Virus record (IMG/VR): IMGVR_UViG_3300046616_000269
Span: 1-64,000 of that record
Origin: a virus
DNA: 64,000 bases
Direction: 5' to 3' (one strand)
Positions 47,152 through 56,131 of the stretch are shown here, one piece after another (positions within the stretch are counted from its first letter, which is position 1; each line of letters begins with the position of its first letter). The notes under the pieces were generated by a model. The model ran no database searches. It was not told where the DNA came from and saw only the letters and a list, made by a program, of their open reading frames with translations. The position numbers were made by a program, and so were the translations under genes.

Positions 47152-47900
47152 AACTTTTCAGCCGCAGCCCCAGCAAGCGCCGGGTCATCATCCGCAGTGG
47201 CTTGGCCGGTCTGCTACTAGGTGGTGCCTTGGCGCTGGCAGCCTGGGGCCTGCACGAAGAGGCCGCGCCCAACTACTACGGCGAATACAAGGAGTCCGTG
47301 AAAGCTGCAGCCGCCACGCTCGATGTCAGGGACAACTGCAAAATCGGCAAGTTTGGTGTGGCGCCCTGGCGTAAGCAGGCCGAACCGAAGGATGCCGCCT
47401 GGGAGGCCCATACTCGACTCGCGCTGTCCGCCATGGCCCTGACGCCAGCTGCCGTCGATAAGGCGGTCGTGGCCCTGCGCAGGGCACCAGATACGGCTGC
47501 AGTCCTGGGCAACCGCTACGGCATGCCGATAAACAGCGGCTCCTACTATCTGCCGGTCTTCGAGACGACCTTCAGGCGCAGCGATGGCGTCTACACGATC
47601 TGCCATGCCAGCACCACCGACTTCGCCGATGACCAGCAGATGGAAGGCGCGACTGTGCACGTCATCCAAGACGGCGCCATGACCTACCACATCGGCGAAT
47701 TCCTGGCTTGCGGCAATATCTCGCGCTTCCTGCCGGCGCCACCGGGCTGGCTGCCCTATGGCATGCAGCGACCCAAGGCCGCGGTGCCAGCACCAGGTGC
47801 CAGCGGCGCGGCGGGCGCCGGCAATCAGATCCCAGAGCCTTCCAGTCTGGCCCTGGGCTGGCTGGCGCTGGCGTTGGCCTTTTTCTTCGGAGCTTCCTAA
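47148..47900 (+). CDS. Exported protein with PEP-CTERM-like tail
   Basis: 250 aa from MKLFSRSPSKRR, ATGA overlap. Basic start followed by a hydrophobic segment (GLAGLLLGGALALAAWGLH) as signal peptide. The C-terminus reads IPEPSSLALGWLALALAFFF then GAS, a close match to the PEP-CTERM pattern (PEP, TM helix), though the expected basic cluster after the helix is missing. PEP-CTERM proteins are processed by host exosortase in Gram-negatives. The mature part has cysteines and no known enzymatic motif. Confidence 0.55.
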   Translation: MKLFSRSPSKRRVIIRSGLAGLLLGGALALAAWGLHEEAAPNYYGEYKESVKAAAATLDVRDNCKIGKFGVAPWRKQAEPKDAAWEAHTRLALSAMALTPAAVDKAVVALRRAPDTAAVLGNRYGMPINSGSYYLPVFETTFRRSDGVYTICHASTTDFADDQQMEGATVHVIQDGAMTYHIGEFLACGNISRFLPAPPGWLPYGMQRPKAAVPAPGASGAAGAGNQIPEPSSLALGWLALALAFFFGAS

Positions 47901-48238
47901 TGCTACCCACCAAAATGACCACACTAGAAGAAGACAGCATCATTGCTGCACTGCATGAGCAGCCCATGACCTACGTCGAGCTTTGCAAGGCAACGCAGAT
48001 GTCCATGACCCGGCTACGAAACCGCATCGGCCTGCTGATCAATGCCGGCAAAGTCCAGCGCGCAGGCAAGCGCAAGTCTAAGAATGGGCTGATGGCGGAA
48101 GTCTTGGCCCTGGCATCCGCGAAGGGTTTGATCGAGCAGGTGGTAGTGCCGCCCCGGCCCTGGGTCACGCCGCGCTTTAAGTCTATTTTTGCCGGCGGTA
48201 TAAATCCCTGGCACATCTACGAAAACCAACAACAATGA
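47900..48238 (+). CDS. Winged-HTH-like regulator
   Basis: 112 aa, start TAATG inside the previous stop. LEEDSIIAALHEQPMTYVEL then MTRLRNRIGLLINAGKVQRA is a winged-helix layout (recognition helix plus wing), followed by a basic, flexible C-terminus. Could act on late transcription. It overlaps the resolvase start. Confidence 0.55.
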   Translation: MLPTKMTTLEEDSIIAALHEQPMTYVELCKATQMSMTRLRNRIGLLINAGKVQRAGKRKSKNGLMAEVLALASAKGLIEQVVVPPRPWVTPRFKSIFAGGINPWHIYENQQQ

Positions 48239-48894
48239 ACATCATCGCAGTGGGAATTGACGCGGCCTTCGCCAACATGGGCTTTGCGCGCGTCCGCATA
48301 ACTGGCAGCAGCCTGCAGACGCTGCAGGTCCAATGCCTGGGGCTCAGCCTCACGCAGACGGAAGGCGATGGCAAGCGCCGCGTCGTGCGCAAGAGCAGCG
48401 AAGAACTGCTGCGCGCCCGCCAGCTGCACGCCGCCATGCATGAAGCCTGCCGGGGCGCCACCTTTGCCTTTGTCGAAGTGCCCAGCGGCAGCCAGTCGGC
48501 GGCAGCGGCGCGAAGCCTGGGCATTGCGGTCGGTGTCCTGGCTGGCTGCCCCATCGCCATCATCGAAGTCAGCCCCATGGAGGTCAAGGCCGCGGTTGCC
48601 GGCAAGCGGGTTGTCAAGGGCGCCAGCAAGGCCGACATCATCGCCTGGGCTGCCGCCAAGTGGCCGGATGCACCATGGCAGCGGGCGCCACACAAGGCCA
48701 CGGTGATGAACAAGAAGACTGGGCAGCGCATCAGCCTTCCAGCTGGCCGCCTGCTGGCTGACAACGAGCACTGCGCCGACGCCATGGCTTCGGTCATGGC
48801 CGGTATCGCCACGCCAGAGTTCCAGCGCCTGCTTGCCATGCAAGCGGCTTTCCCACCCCCAGTCAGGCGGCGTGTCGTGCTGCTGGACCAGTAA
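48235..48894 (+). CDS. RuvC-like Holliday junction resolvase
   Basis: 219 aa. RNase H-like core with acidic residues in the usual order: IAVGIDAAFANMGFA (first Asp), FVEVPSGSQSAAAARSLG (Glu), IEVSPMEVKAAVAGK and DNEHCADAMA (C-terminal Asp). It would cut branch points from recombination and replication before packaging. ATGA overlap with the regulator upstream. Confidence 0.85.
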   Translation: MNIIAVGIDAAFANMGFARVRITGSSLQTLQVQCLGLSLTQTEGDGKRRVVRKSSEELLRARQLHAAMHEACRGATFAFVEVPSGSQSAAAARSLGIAVGVLAGCPIAIIEVSPMEVKAAVAGKRVVKGASKADIIAWAAAKWPDAPWQRAPHKATVMNKKTGQRISLPAGRLLADNEHCADAMASVMAGIATPEFQRLLAMQAAFPPPVRRRVVLLDQ

Positions 48895-48930
48895 CCCATC
48901 CCCTTGCCGGGCACATCCTGAAAGACCATC

Positions 48931-49275
48931 ATGCAAATGGACAGAAACCTCAACCCGGACGGCATGGGCAAATACGCCATCCTCAACCTGCGCAAGCTGA
49001 TCGACCCCACCGCGCACCCAGGCGACCTATCCCGCTTCTCGCCGGAAGTGCTGGACGCGTTGGCGACGCTGGAAAAGGCGGGCGGGCTCGAATGGGGCAT
49101 CACCGGCAAGCCCGACGAGTTTTTTCTGATCAAGCTGAAGGATTTCTACGCCATGCCAGCGCTGAATGCCTACGCTGGCGCCATTGAGCCTGACGACGCG
49201 CAATTTGCCGCCGAGGTCCGCGAGATGGCCCAACGCAGTGGAGTGCGCAGTCCTCACTGCAAGCGCCCGGATTGA
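48931..49275 (+). CDS. Hypothetical phage protein
   Basis: 114 aa. Helical with GMGKYAILNLRKLID and DEFFLIKLKDFYAMPALNA; weak ribosome site. Function unknown. Confidence 0.55.
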   Translation: MQMDRNLNPDGMGKYAILNLRKLIDPTAHPGDLSRFSPEVLDALATLEKAGGLEWGITGKPDEFFLIKLKDFYAMPALNAYAGAIEPDDAQFAAEVREMAQRSGVRSPHCKRPD

Positions 49276-49311
49276 ACCCCATCCTCTGCCCGAGCAAATT
49301 GGAGAAACAGA

Positions 49312-49578
49312 ATGATCAGAGCACGATTCAAAGTCAACGGCGCGGACTACCGGCCTGTGATGTGGCCCATCCCCCACCCCTACTGGTGCAGCGGCTACAG
49401 CGCAGACGGTAAAGCCATCATCGTCGCCTACGCAGCCGGCGAGCCGCAAATTCTTCGCCTATGGCCGGACGCAGAGGACATCGACGTGATGGAAACAGAG
49501 CTGACGCAATACACCTTCACTGAACGGTTTCAGCGCCCTGAATGGTTCGCTCAGGCCGATATCCAACCCCCTGTCTGA
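49312..49578 (+). CDS. Small hypothetical protein
   Basis: 88 aa, GGAG 8 bases before the ATG. Beta-rich: FKVNGADYRPVMWPIPHPYW, CSGYSADGKAIIVAYA and TQYTFTERFQRPEWF. Function unknown. Confidence 0.55.
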   Translation: MIRARFKVNGADYRPVMWPIPHPYWCSGYSADGKAIIVAYAAGEPQILRLWPDAEDIDVMETELTQYTFTERFQRPEWFAQADIQPPV

Positions 49579-49585
49579 GAAGACC

Positions 49586-50575
49586 ATGAAACTGCCTGCA
49601 CTTATAACAAGCGACCTGCACTTGGTCAGCAATGAATCAGCGGCTTACCGCTGGGACCTGTTTCCGTGGCTGAATGAAACCATCGCAGAGGAACGAGTCA
49701 AGACCTTGCTGATACTCGGCGACATCACGGATGCCAAGGATCAGCACCGCGCCGAACTCGTCAATAAGATCGTGGCGGCAATCGCCAGCCTGAAGGTGCC
49801 GGAAATCATCATCCTGTCCGGCAACCACGACTGGTTGCAGCAGGGCCACGAGTTCTTCAAGTTCCTGAACATGCTGCCCAACGTGCAGTTCATCACCCAG
49901 CCGCGCGAAGACCTGGACGTCAAAGGCGAGTCGGCCTTCTACCTGCCCTACAGCAAGCAGCCGGCCAAGGACTGGGCGGGCTTCGACCTGAGTCACTACC
50001 GCTGGGTCTTCATGCACCAGACCATCAAGGGCAGCATATCCAGCAACGGCCAGGAGATGGAAGGCGAGGACCTGCCGGATCTGACGGGCGCCGGGAAGAT
50101 CTACAGCGGCGACATTCACGTTCCCCAGGTCATCGGCCCCATCGAATACTGCGGCAGCCCCTACCATGTCCACTTCGGCGATAAGTTCAAGCCGCGCTGC
50201 GTGCTGCTCGAACGCAATGGCAATGCCGTCGACCTGCACTTCAACACCATCAGCCGCGTAACGGTGGCGGTCGGCAGCATCAAGGAACTCCGGCGCCAGA
50301 AGTTCAGGGCCGGCGACCAGGTCAAGCTGCGGGTGCAGCTGGCCGAAAGCGAAAAGCATGAGTGGTCGCGCATCAAGCGTGAAGCCCAGGCCGTGCTTGC
50401 CGACCAGGGCGTCCAGATACATGGCATCGAACTCGTGGTCGGCAAGTCAGATGCGCGGCTGCGCGCCGTCAAGTCGGCGACCAGCTACTCGCCTGAAGAT
50501 TCCATCCTGCGCTTTGTCGAACAAGAAGACTTGACGGCAAGCGCGTATGAAGCAGCCATGGAGATACTCGAGTGA
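49586..50575 (+). CDS. SbcD/Mre11-like nuclease subunit
   Basis: 329 aa metallophosphoesterase. Motifs: I DLHLVSNES, II LGDITDAKDQHR, III LSGNHDW, IV VFMHQTIKG, V SGDIHVPQ (usual GHxH changed to GDIH). T4 gp47 equivalent; pairs with the Rad50-like gene two positions downstream for end resection and branch processing. A C-terminal capping part follows. GTGA overlap with the small gene between them. Confidence 0.88.
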   Translation: MKLPALITSDLHLVSNESAAYRWDLFPWLNETIAEERVKTLLILGDITDAKDQHRAELVNKIVAAIASLKVPEIIILSGNHDWLQQGHEFFKFLNMLPNVQFITQPREDLDVKGESAFYLPYSKQPAKDWAGFDLSHYRWVFMHQTIKGSISSNGQEMEGEDLPDLTGAGKIYSGDIHVPQVIGPIEYCGSPYHVHFGDKFKPRCVLLERNGNAVDLHFNTISRVTVAVGSIKELRRQKFRAGDQVKLRVQLAESEKHEWSRIKREAQAVLADQGVQIHGIELVVGKSDARLRAVKSATSYSPEDSILRFVEQEDLTASAYEAAMEILE

Positions 50576-50781
50576 GCAGCAACTATCCAAGTACGGAGCC
50601 CTTCAATGCCAAGGGTTGGCGGCCGACCATCTTCTTCTACAGGCGCTGGTGGCGCATCAGGCAGAATTACGTCTGGAAGCGCCTGGATGACAAGCAGAAG
50701 ACCGAGCTGCTGAAGACCTATCAGCACGTGGCTTTCCTGAATGCCTGCCCCGACCGCCTTGAGCATGCGAGGCCCGCATGA
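50572..50781 (+). CDS. Small protein between Mre11 and Rad50 genes
   Basis: 69 aa, GTG start (GTGA overlap). Aromatic- and Arg-rich: TIFFYRRWWRIRQNYVWKRL. T4 and relatives often hold a small gene here; function unknown. It overlaps the Rad50 gene by 4 bases. Confidence 0.55.
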   Translation: MSSNYPSTEPFNAKGWRPTIFFYRRWWRIRQNYVWKRLDDKQKTELLKTYQHVAFLNACPDRLEHARPA

Positions 50782-52640
50782 TCTTCACTGAACTGCGCAT
50801 CCAGAACTTCCGCAGCTTCGGCAAGACCCAAACGTTTGTCTTCCCCCAAGAACCCGGCCTCTACTTCATGAGTGGCCGCAACGAAGCCGAACCGCGGCTG
50901 GATGCCAACGGCGCCGGCAAGTCGACCATCTGGGATGCGCTTACCTGGTGCATCTTCGGCAAGACCCCGAAGGGCCTGAAAGCCGGCGACGTCAACAACT
51001 GGGAAGCCGGGAAGAACACCCGGGTAGAGCTGGACTTCACATCACCCAGCGGCGAAGACTGCACGATGGTCCGCAGCTGGAAGCCCAACACCTGGACTCT
51101 GCAGGCCAGGGGTGGCGTCGGCCCGGTCGATGACCTTACGAAGTCCGCCGACAACTTCTTTCTGGGCTGGCTGGGCCTGGACTTCGCGCCATTCCTGAAT
51201 GCCGTGCTGATGGCGCAGGGCCAGCCGATGTTCTTGGACATGAAGGCCGAGCCCCAGGCGGCGCTTTTTTCTGAAGTCATGGGCCTGGACCGCTGGATGG
51301 AAGCATCTGGCAAGGCCAGTAAGAAGGCCAGTGACCAGGACCGCGTCAGCCGCGCACTAGAACGGACCCAGGCGGCCATCCGCGGTGAACTCGAGGGCCT
51401 GGGTAGGGAAGACCTGAAAAGCAGCCTGCAGCGTTGGGAGGAAGAACGGTCGGCCCGCCTGCATAAGATCGACGCAACAATCGTCGGCTACGAGATGCAC
51501 AGCAGCGCGCTCGAAGATGTCGAACACTTCGGCGCCGTCGAACTCGAGCGACGCGCCGAGCTGGATGCGGCCGAGCTGCCGCTTGCAGGCCTGGACCAAG
51601 CCAGGGCAGAGGCCCAGGCGCTGGAGTCGAAGCTGCGCCGCGAACTAGATCTGCTGAAGCGGGACCTGGAGCATGAAGACGAACACTTCGACGCCCTGGA
51701 AAGCGGCGAGCCCTGCCCGAAGTGCGGCCACAAGCTGTCAGCCCGCGAACTCGACGAGGCCCTGGACAAGCAGGTCAGGCGTCTGGAGAAGCTGAAGAAG
51801 GAAACGACCGCGGCGATGACCGCCTACCAGGAAGCCAGGACCGCAGTCCAGGCCGCCAACAAGGCCCTGGATGAGCACGACGCCGTCCGCGATGTCTGCG
51901 TCAAGCGCCTGCGCAAGGCAGAAGATGAAGCCGCCAGGGCGCGGCAGGCCCTGCAGCAGGAAGAGCGCGACATCAAGCGGCTTAACAAGGAGTTCGATGA
52001 CGTCCAGGCCGAAACGAACCCCTATGCGGCCATGGAAAAGCGGGCGCGGCAGAACCTGGAGCGGCTGAACGAAGAACTGGCGGCGACCGAACGGCAACTG
52101 GACGCCAGCAACTCGAAGATGGGGCTTTACAGCTACTGGGTACGCGGCTTCAAGGAACTGCGCTTGCAGCAGATAGCCGAAGCCCTTACGGAACTCGAGA
52201 TAGAGGTCAACAGCAGCGTCGAAGCCCTGGGTCTGGTCGGCTGGCAGCTGAACTTCCAGGTAGACCGCGAAACCAAAGGCGGCAGCATCCAGCGTGGGTT
52301 CAGCGTAGCCGTTAGATCACCGCATAACAGCTTGGCGGTGCCCTGGGAGGCCTGGAGTGGCGGCGAGGCCCAGCGGTTGCGTCTGGCCGCGAATATGGGG
52401 CTTTCCGACCTCATACGCAGCCGCACCGGTGCCAGCCTGCCGCTGGAGGTATGGGACGAGCCTACGGAAGGCTTAAGCCATCAGGGGATTCAGGATCTAC
52501 TCGAGACCCTGGAAACACGGGCCAGAGTCGAGCAGCGGCAGATCTGGGTTGTCGACCACAGAGCCCATGCCTTCGGTGGCTTTGCAGGCGGCGCCGAGAT
52601 CATCAAGACCAACAGCGGCAGCCGCATCCGGCAAAGCTGA
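50778..52640 (+). CDS. SbcC/Rad50-like ATPase
   Basis: 620 aa. Walker A DANGAGKSTIWDALTW near residue 40; long coiled coils; zinc hook CPKCGH near residue 315; ABC signature WSGGEAQRLRLA; Walker B LEVWDEPTEGL. T4 gp46 equivalent. With the Mre11-like subunit it prepares DNA ends for RecA-like strand exchange. Confidence 0.92.
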   Translation: MIFTELRIQNFRSFGKTQTFVFPQEPGLYFMSGRNEAEPRLDANGAGKSTIWDALTWCIFGKTPKGLKAGDVNNWEAGKNTRVELDFTSPSGEDCTMVRSWKPNTWTLQARGGVGPVDDLTKSADNFFLGWLGLDFAPFLNAVLMAQGQPMFLDMKAEPQAALFSEVMGLDRWMEASGKASKKASDQDRVSRALERTQAAIRGELEGLGREDLKSSLQRWEEERSARLHKIDATIVGYEMHSSALEDVEHFGAVELERRAELDAAELPLAGLDQARAEAQALESKLRRELDLLKRDLEHEDEHFDALESGEPCPKCGHKLSARELDEALDKQVRRLEKLKKETTAAMTAYQEARTAVQAANKALDEHDAVRDVCVKRLRKAEDEAARARQALQQEERDIKRLNKEFDDVQAETNPYAAMEKRARQNLERLNEELAATERQLDASNSKMGLYSYWVRGFKELRLQQIAEALTELEIEVNSSVEALGLVGWQLNFQVDRETKGGSIQRGFSVAVRSPHNSLAVPWEAWSGGEAQRLRLAANMGLSDLIRSRTGASLPLEVWDEPTEGLSHQGIQDLLETLETRARVEQRQIWVVDHRAHAFGGFAGGAEIIKTNSGSRIRQS

Positions 52641-52669
52641 CGTATATCTATTCAACAAGGAGGACCACC

Positions 52670-52918
52670 ATGAAAGCACTTATTGAACCACCAGCAAAAA
52701 GCAAAGCAGTACCAGCTTTCCCACAGCTGTTCCAACACAAAAGTAAGAAGGGCTGCATTCTGCTGGTCTTGTCTAGAGCCATGACTAACGGCGGGTGGGT
52801 CTATGACGGCGCCATCGTTTCAACCGTTCCTGGTGCCAACGAACTCGGTGCCGTCGAAGATCTGAATGCTGACCTCTGGGAAAAGTTTGACGGCAGAGTC
52901 ACGCTTTCAAACGACTAG
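52670..52918 (+). CDS. Small hypothetical protein
   Basis: 82 aa with a strong AAGGAGGACCACC before the ATG. KSKAVPAFPQLFQHKSKKG, then beta-rich CILLVLSRAMTNGGWVYDG. Function unknown. Confidence 0.6.
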   Translation: MKALIEPPAKSKAVPAFPQLFQHKSKKGCILLVLSRAMTNGGWVYDGAIVSTVPGANELGAVEDLNADLWEKFDGRVTLSND

Positions 52919-52920
52919 CC

Positions 52921-53448
52921 ATGGCACTCAGTAGCTACAAGGTCGGTCTGGTCGTCGGCACCATGGGCATCAATCAGGCCCAGGTCGACTATCTGGCCGC
53001 CGCCATCAAAATGATTGGCGCCCAGCTGGAACCCGGCGCCGTCATCACCATGCTGGCCTCTGCCAGCAATCTGCGCAAGCCCACCGAGGGCCTACCGGCG
53101 CAGGTAAAGGCACTCGCTTACAAGGGCAGGGTGCACGTGCAAGAACTGGACGCCATGGATGCCGGGACGCCTGTGGCTGCCTTCCTCTATGCGCAGCTGA
53201 AGGATTGCGACGAAATCTGGTGCTGTCCGGGTCCCGGCCAGAACAATCACAGCAAGGCCAGGGCTTGCGCGCTCTACCAATACGCGCAGAACCGGGCCGG
53301 CGAGATGCGGGACTGGTACTACTCCCCAGCTGATGGTCACGATGCCAAGCGGACGGCGCTGCGCTTCAAGATGGTCTCCCCCTGGGTCGAAGTGCAGGCG
53401 GCTGCCAAGCCCTTGGAGCCACGTCAGAAACTGAAAGGAAAACGATAA
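52921..53448 (+). CDS. Hypothetical protein, possible Rossmann-like fold
   Basis: 175 aa. Alternating strands and helices (YKVGLVVGTMGINQAQVDYL; VITMLASASNLRKP; DEIWCCPGPGQNNHSKA) suggest a Rossmann/SLOG-like nucleotide-binding fold, but no catalytic signature was matched. Overlaps the next start as TAATG. Confidence 0.5.
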   Translation: MALSSYKVGLVVGTMGINQAQVDYLAAAIKMIGAQLEPGAVITMLASASNLRKPTEGLPAQVKALAYKGRVHVQELDAMDAGTPVAAFLYAQLKDCDEIWCCPGPGQNNHSKARACALYQYAQNRAGEMRDWYYSPADGHDAKRTALRFKMVSPWVEVQAAAKPLEPRQKLKGKR

Positions 53449-53891
53449 TGGAACGGAAGAAGATTTTGGATGCGCCGCGCGTGATGCGCAGGGCTATTGT
53501 GGCCGATGCCGATAACTCGGTGGCCGCGGTCGCTGGGGACCAATTGGTGCTGCCCGGCATTCATCCGTTTGGCTACGGATACTCGGCCTGGGCGATTGCG
53601 CTGACTGGCTGGGTGCTGGGGCCTTGCCCACCATGCTCTGGGATCTGGGAATACCGGATTGACGGCAACCCCGATGAACTCGGCCGCCTCTGGTTCGAGC
53701 GCGCCGCCGATAAGGAAGACGGCCGCTGGTTCGGCATCAACCTCGACACGGGGCGCCGCAACGAGCAGTGCCTGAGCTGGCATTCCACGGTGGCGGGAAC
53801 TACCTGGTGGCGGGGCCTAAGCGAACCCTGCCCAGATGGCTACAAGCACAAGGTGCCGGGCGCCAGCATGTACCGGGTGCCATTGCTATGA
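53448..53891 (+). CDS. Hypothetical protein rich in Trp/Gly
   Basis: 147 aa. Beta-rich with many tryptophans (YSAWAIALTGWVLGPCPPCS; GLWF-type blocks; STVAGTTWWRGL). Possibly a binding protein; function unknown. Confidence 0.55.
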   Translation: MERKKILDAPRVMRRAIVADADNSVAAVAGDQLVLPGIHPFGYGYSAWAIALTGWVLGPCPPCSGIWEYRIDGNPDELGRLWFERAADKEDGRWFGINLDTGRRNEQCLSWHSTVAGTTWWRGLSEPCPDGYKHKVPGASMYRVPLL

Positions 53892-54226
53892 AGAAGCTCA
53901 AGTGGTGGCAGCGCATGCTGATGACACCTGTCGGTCAGCATCTTTTCTACCTGCTACAGCAGCCCGACTGGGTCTTCAACAAGCTGCAGACGCTGAGCAC
54001 GGACATGACCATCACGGCGCGCGGTGAACTGGTCTATGGCGACCGTGCAATCGTTTTGGACCTGGCCGCAGGCTTCCGTTATGAGCACATCAAGACGCTG
54101 CCAACAGACGTCTTGAACGCCTGCGACAAGCACGTTCTGCGGGGGCTTGTCGCTGCATCCTGGCATAAGGAGCGCTACGAGAAGGAAGAAGCAGTTCGTG
54201 CCGCAATCATGGCGACCAAACTATGA
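53888..54226 (+). CDS. Hypothetical protein
   Basis: 112 aa, ATGA overlap. KWWQRMLMTPVGQHLFYLL, then a helical charged body (KHVLRGLVAASWHKERYEKE). Function unknown. Confidence 0.55.
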   Translation: MKKLKWWQRMLMTPVGQHLFYLLQQPDWVFNKLQTLSTDMTITARGELVYGDRAIVLDLAAGFRYEHIKTLPTDVLNACDKHVLRGLVAASWHKERYEKEEAVRAAIMATKL

Positions 54227-54441
54227 ATACCTGCGAAGCCGCGAACTGGCTGACTCTGATACTGCTTGGCATGATCGGCACCGCAGGTATCGCTGTCATG
54301 GTAGGGGCCGCTTACGTGACCAAGCGGTTTCGCCAGATGATGCGGGACCCTGGCCTAGGTGGGCTCTATACGGCGGCCCCGACGCTTCCACCCACAGGAA
54401 GCTCCATCGTCCGAGGGGTAGCGGAGGATATGAACGCATGA
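54223..54441 (+). CDS. Small single-pass membrane protein
   Basis: 72 aa, ATGA overlap. Residues 9-31 (LTLILLGMIGTAGIAVMVGA) form one membrane helix; the rest is a basic/Pro-rich tail. No family recognised. Confidence 0.6.
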   Translation: MNTCEAANWLTLILLGMIGTAGIAVMVGAAYVTKRFRQMMRDPGLGGLYTAAPTLPPTGSSIVRGVAEDMNA

Positions 54442-54653
54442 GCGCCCGCAAACGCAAAAAGGCGCCCCGCTCCCTGACTGTGAACAGGGGCGGGGCATGG
54501 GGTCACGTGCGCTATCTGCGAAAGCGTGCCTACTGCTACGGGCATCACTGCCCCGCTGATGCGCTAGGAATCGAGCGCACGGCAATGCTGACGGCATTCA
54601 TGCAGCGCGAATTGCGCGCCATCAATTTTTACAACGAAGGCAGAACCTTATGA
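54438..54653 (+). CDS. Small basic hypothetical protein
   Basis: 71 aa, ATGA overlap. Lys/Arg-rich N-terminus (SARKRKKAPRSLTVNRGG) with YCYGHHCPADALG containing Cys/His; nucleic-acid binding plausible. Confidence 0.55.
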   Translation: MSARKRKKAPRSLTVNRGGAWGHVRYLRKRAYCYGHHCPADALGIERTAMLTAFMQRELRAINFYNEGRTL

Positions 54654-54994
54654 ACTCCCAACCACAAGACTTCGATGAGTGCCCAGCCAGCGGCCAATCC
54701 TGCAGCTACGTCGACAACTACGGCCCCAACGGCGAGCGCGGCTGCCAGTACTGCGGATCGGCCCCGATTGCACCGGTACAGCCACCACGCAGGTCGCCGG
54801 AAGAAGTCGCCGAGAACAACCGCAAGGCCCAGGCAGCGACCATCGCCTTCTATGAGCATGAGTTTCGGCAGCTGATCGCAGCCGCCGGTATGGCTGGCAT
54901 GAATGTCGAGATAGCGCGTCAAAGCTACCCGCCGCTGAAGCAGGGCAACACCGTTGCGGTAGTCACGGTTTGGCCGCGCCTGCCGAGCCGTTGA
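54650..54994 (+). CDS. Last gene of the rightward block; Cys-rich small protein
   Basis: 114 aa. CPASGQSC and CQYCGSAP give several cysteines, possibly a zinc site; the C-terminal half is helical. It overlaps the spanin gene on the other strand by 32 bases, a convergent junction with no space for a terminator. Confidence 0.6.
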   Translation: MNSQPQDFDECPASGQSCSYVDNYGPNGERGCQYCGSAPIAPVQPPRRSPEEVAENNRKAQAATIAFYEHEFRQLIAAAGMAGMNVEIARQSYPPLKQGNTVAVVTVWPRLPSR

Positions 54995-55487
54995 TGCGGT
55001 TCAAGGTGTCGCGGGCTTCCCCGTAGCGCCGGTAGCAGGCGTCCCGCTGATCGGCAACGGTTCGGGCGCTGGCAGCGAGCCGGATAAGAACCTCTGCATC
55101 TCCGCGATATAGTCCGGCGCCGGTACAGCTGGGTCCAGGGCCGGCAGCACCGGGCAGATCTGCTGCACCAGGGCCGGGCCTTTCGGGCCGGTCGCGCAGC
55201 CCGTTAAGAGCAATAGTAAGGCTGCGCTGGGCAGCAGCATATTTTTCAGCACTGGTTTTCCTTTCGGCATCGGCGGCATCCTGCAACGCCCGGGTTTCGG
55301 CTTCATTCTTGCGGATCAACTTCTTGTTCTCTTCCGCCCTGGCCTGGGACTCTGCATCCCAGGCCGTCTGCACGCTGTTGGCGCCGTTTTCATGGCCCCG
55401 GCTATAGGCAGACAGCCCCACGCCTGTCAAGAGCGCCAGAAGGCCCAGAATCAGCCAGGGGTTCGGCAGCAGCCCCAACAGCTTCAT
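54963..55487 (-). CDS. Rz: Rz-like inner-membrane spanin
   Basis: 174 aa from MKLLGLLPNPWLI. Residues 9-28 (PWLILGLLALLTGVGLSAYS) are the anchor helix; residues ~60-115 form a charged coiled coil (AWDAESQARAEENKKLIRKN). It joins with the Rz1 lipoprotein to fuse inner and outer membranes. The start overlaps the endolysin stop (TGATG). The Rz1 gene is embedded in it in another frame. Confidence 0.85.
   Translation of the reverse strand: MKLLGLLPNPWLILGLLALLTGVGLSAYSRGHENGANSVQTAWDAESQARAEENKKLIRKNEAETRALQDAADAERKTSAEKYAAAQRSLTIALNGLRDRPERPGPGAADLPGAAGPGPSCTGAGLYRGDAEVLIRLAASARTVADQRDACYRRYGEARDTLNRINGSAGAAKP
55001..55252 (-). CDS. Rz1: Rz1-like outer-membrane spanin lipoprotein
   Basis: 83 aa, GTG start at 55252 with AAGGA 7 bases upstream (longer ATG starts exist up to 55306). 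A hydrophobic leader and lipobox, LLLLLTGC, then a Pro-rich periplasmic part (PALDPAVPAPDYIAEMQ). It is entirely embedded in the Rz gene in a different frame, the classic lambda-like layout. Acylated Cys is residue 19. Confidence 0.8.
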   Translation of the reverse strand: MLKNMLLPSAALLLLLTGCATGPKGPALVQQICPVLPALDPAVPAPDYIAEMQRFLSGSLPAPEPLPISGTPATGATGKPATP

Positions 55488-56131
55488 CACGTCAGCACCT
55501 TCTGGACTTTCGTCTTCATCGCCTGGACCTCGGCCAGCCCGAAGACGCCGCCATTGACGATCTTCCGCAGCCGCACGGTATCGCCAAGGATGGAGTCGGG
55601 AATCTTGCCTTCCCACCAGTCGATGGCGAACTGAAGCGCGAAGTGCGGCTGCTCGGCCAGCTGGGGATTCTCGACCAGGTCCTGGCCGCTGTAGGCTCCC
55701 TGCCAAGCGTAGTTCGACTTGCCCGTCAGCATGATCAGCCCCCTGCCGCGGTACTTGCTGCCATCGCCTGGGATGTTGTTCCCCATGCGGCCACCGTAGC
55801 AGGCCTCGAAGAAGGCGTCTTCATTGTTGGCGATGCTTTCGGCGATGGACCCCATGCTGCGCCAGCGAGTGTTCAGGCCGCTGGCCGCCGCCAGCTGGCG
55901 GATGCGCGGGGCGCTGTAGCGGCCGTCTTCCACCAGACGTTCGAGCTTCGCGCTTTCCACAAGGATGGTCGGCAGGAAGTCCACCAGATCGGCTTCGCCA
56001 CGGCTGAAGACGTAGGGGCGCAGGACAGCGGCAAAGACCGGCCCCCACTTCTCGGCCGTTGTCGGCTTGACGCCGCAGCCCAGCAGTATCAGGGACCAGT
56101 CTTGCGCAGTGCGCGGTTTGAGTTCATTCAT
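55487..56131 (-). CDS. Endolysin, GH19 chitinase-like muramidase
   Basis: 214 aa. The glycoside hydrolase 19 fold is visible: FLPTILVESAKLERLVEDGR (catalytic Glu), RYSAPRI, YGGRMGNN, YRGRGLIMLTGKSNY and the substrate-cleft W-W motif. No signal peptide, so holin-dependent release is expected. AAAGGCCC precedes the ATG; it overlaps the previous gene by 8 bases. Confidence 0.88.
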   Translation of the reverse strand: MNELKPRTAQDWSLILLGCGVKPTTAEKWGPVFAAVLRPYVFSRGEADLVDFLPTILVESAKLERLVEDGRYSAPRIRQLAAASGLNTRWRSMGSIAESIANNEDAFFEACYGGRMGNNIPGDGSKYRGRGLIMLTGKSNYAWQGAYSGQDLVENPQLAEQPHFALQFAIDWWEGKIPDSILGDTVRLRKIVNGGVFGLAEVQAMKTKVQKVLT

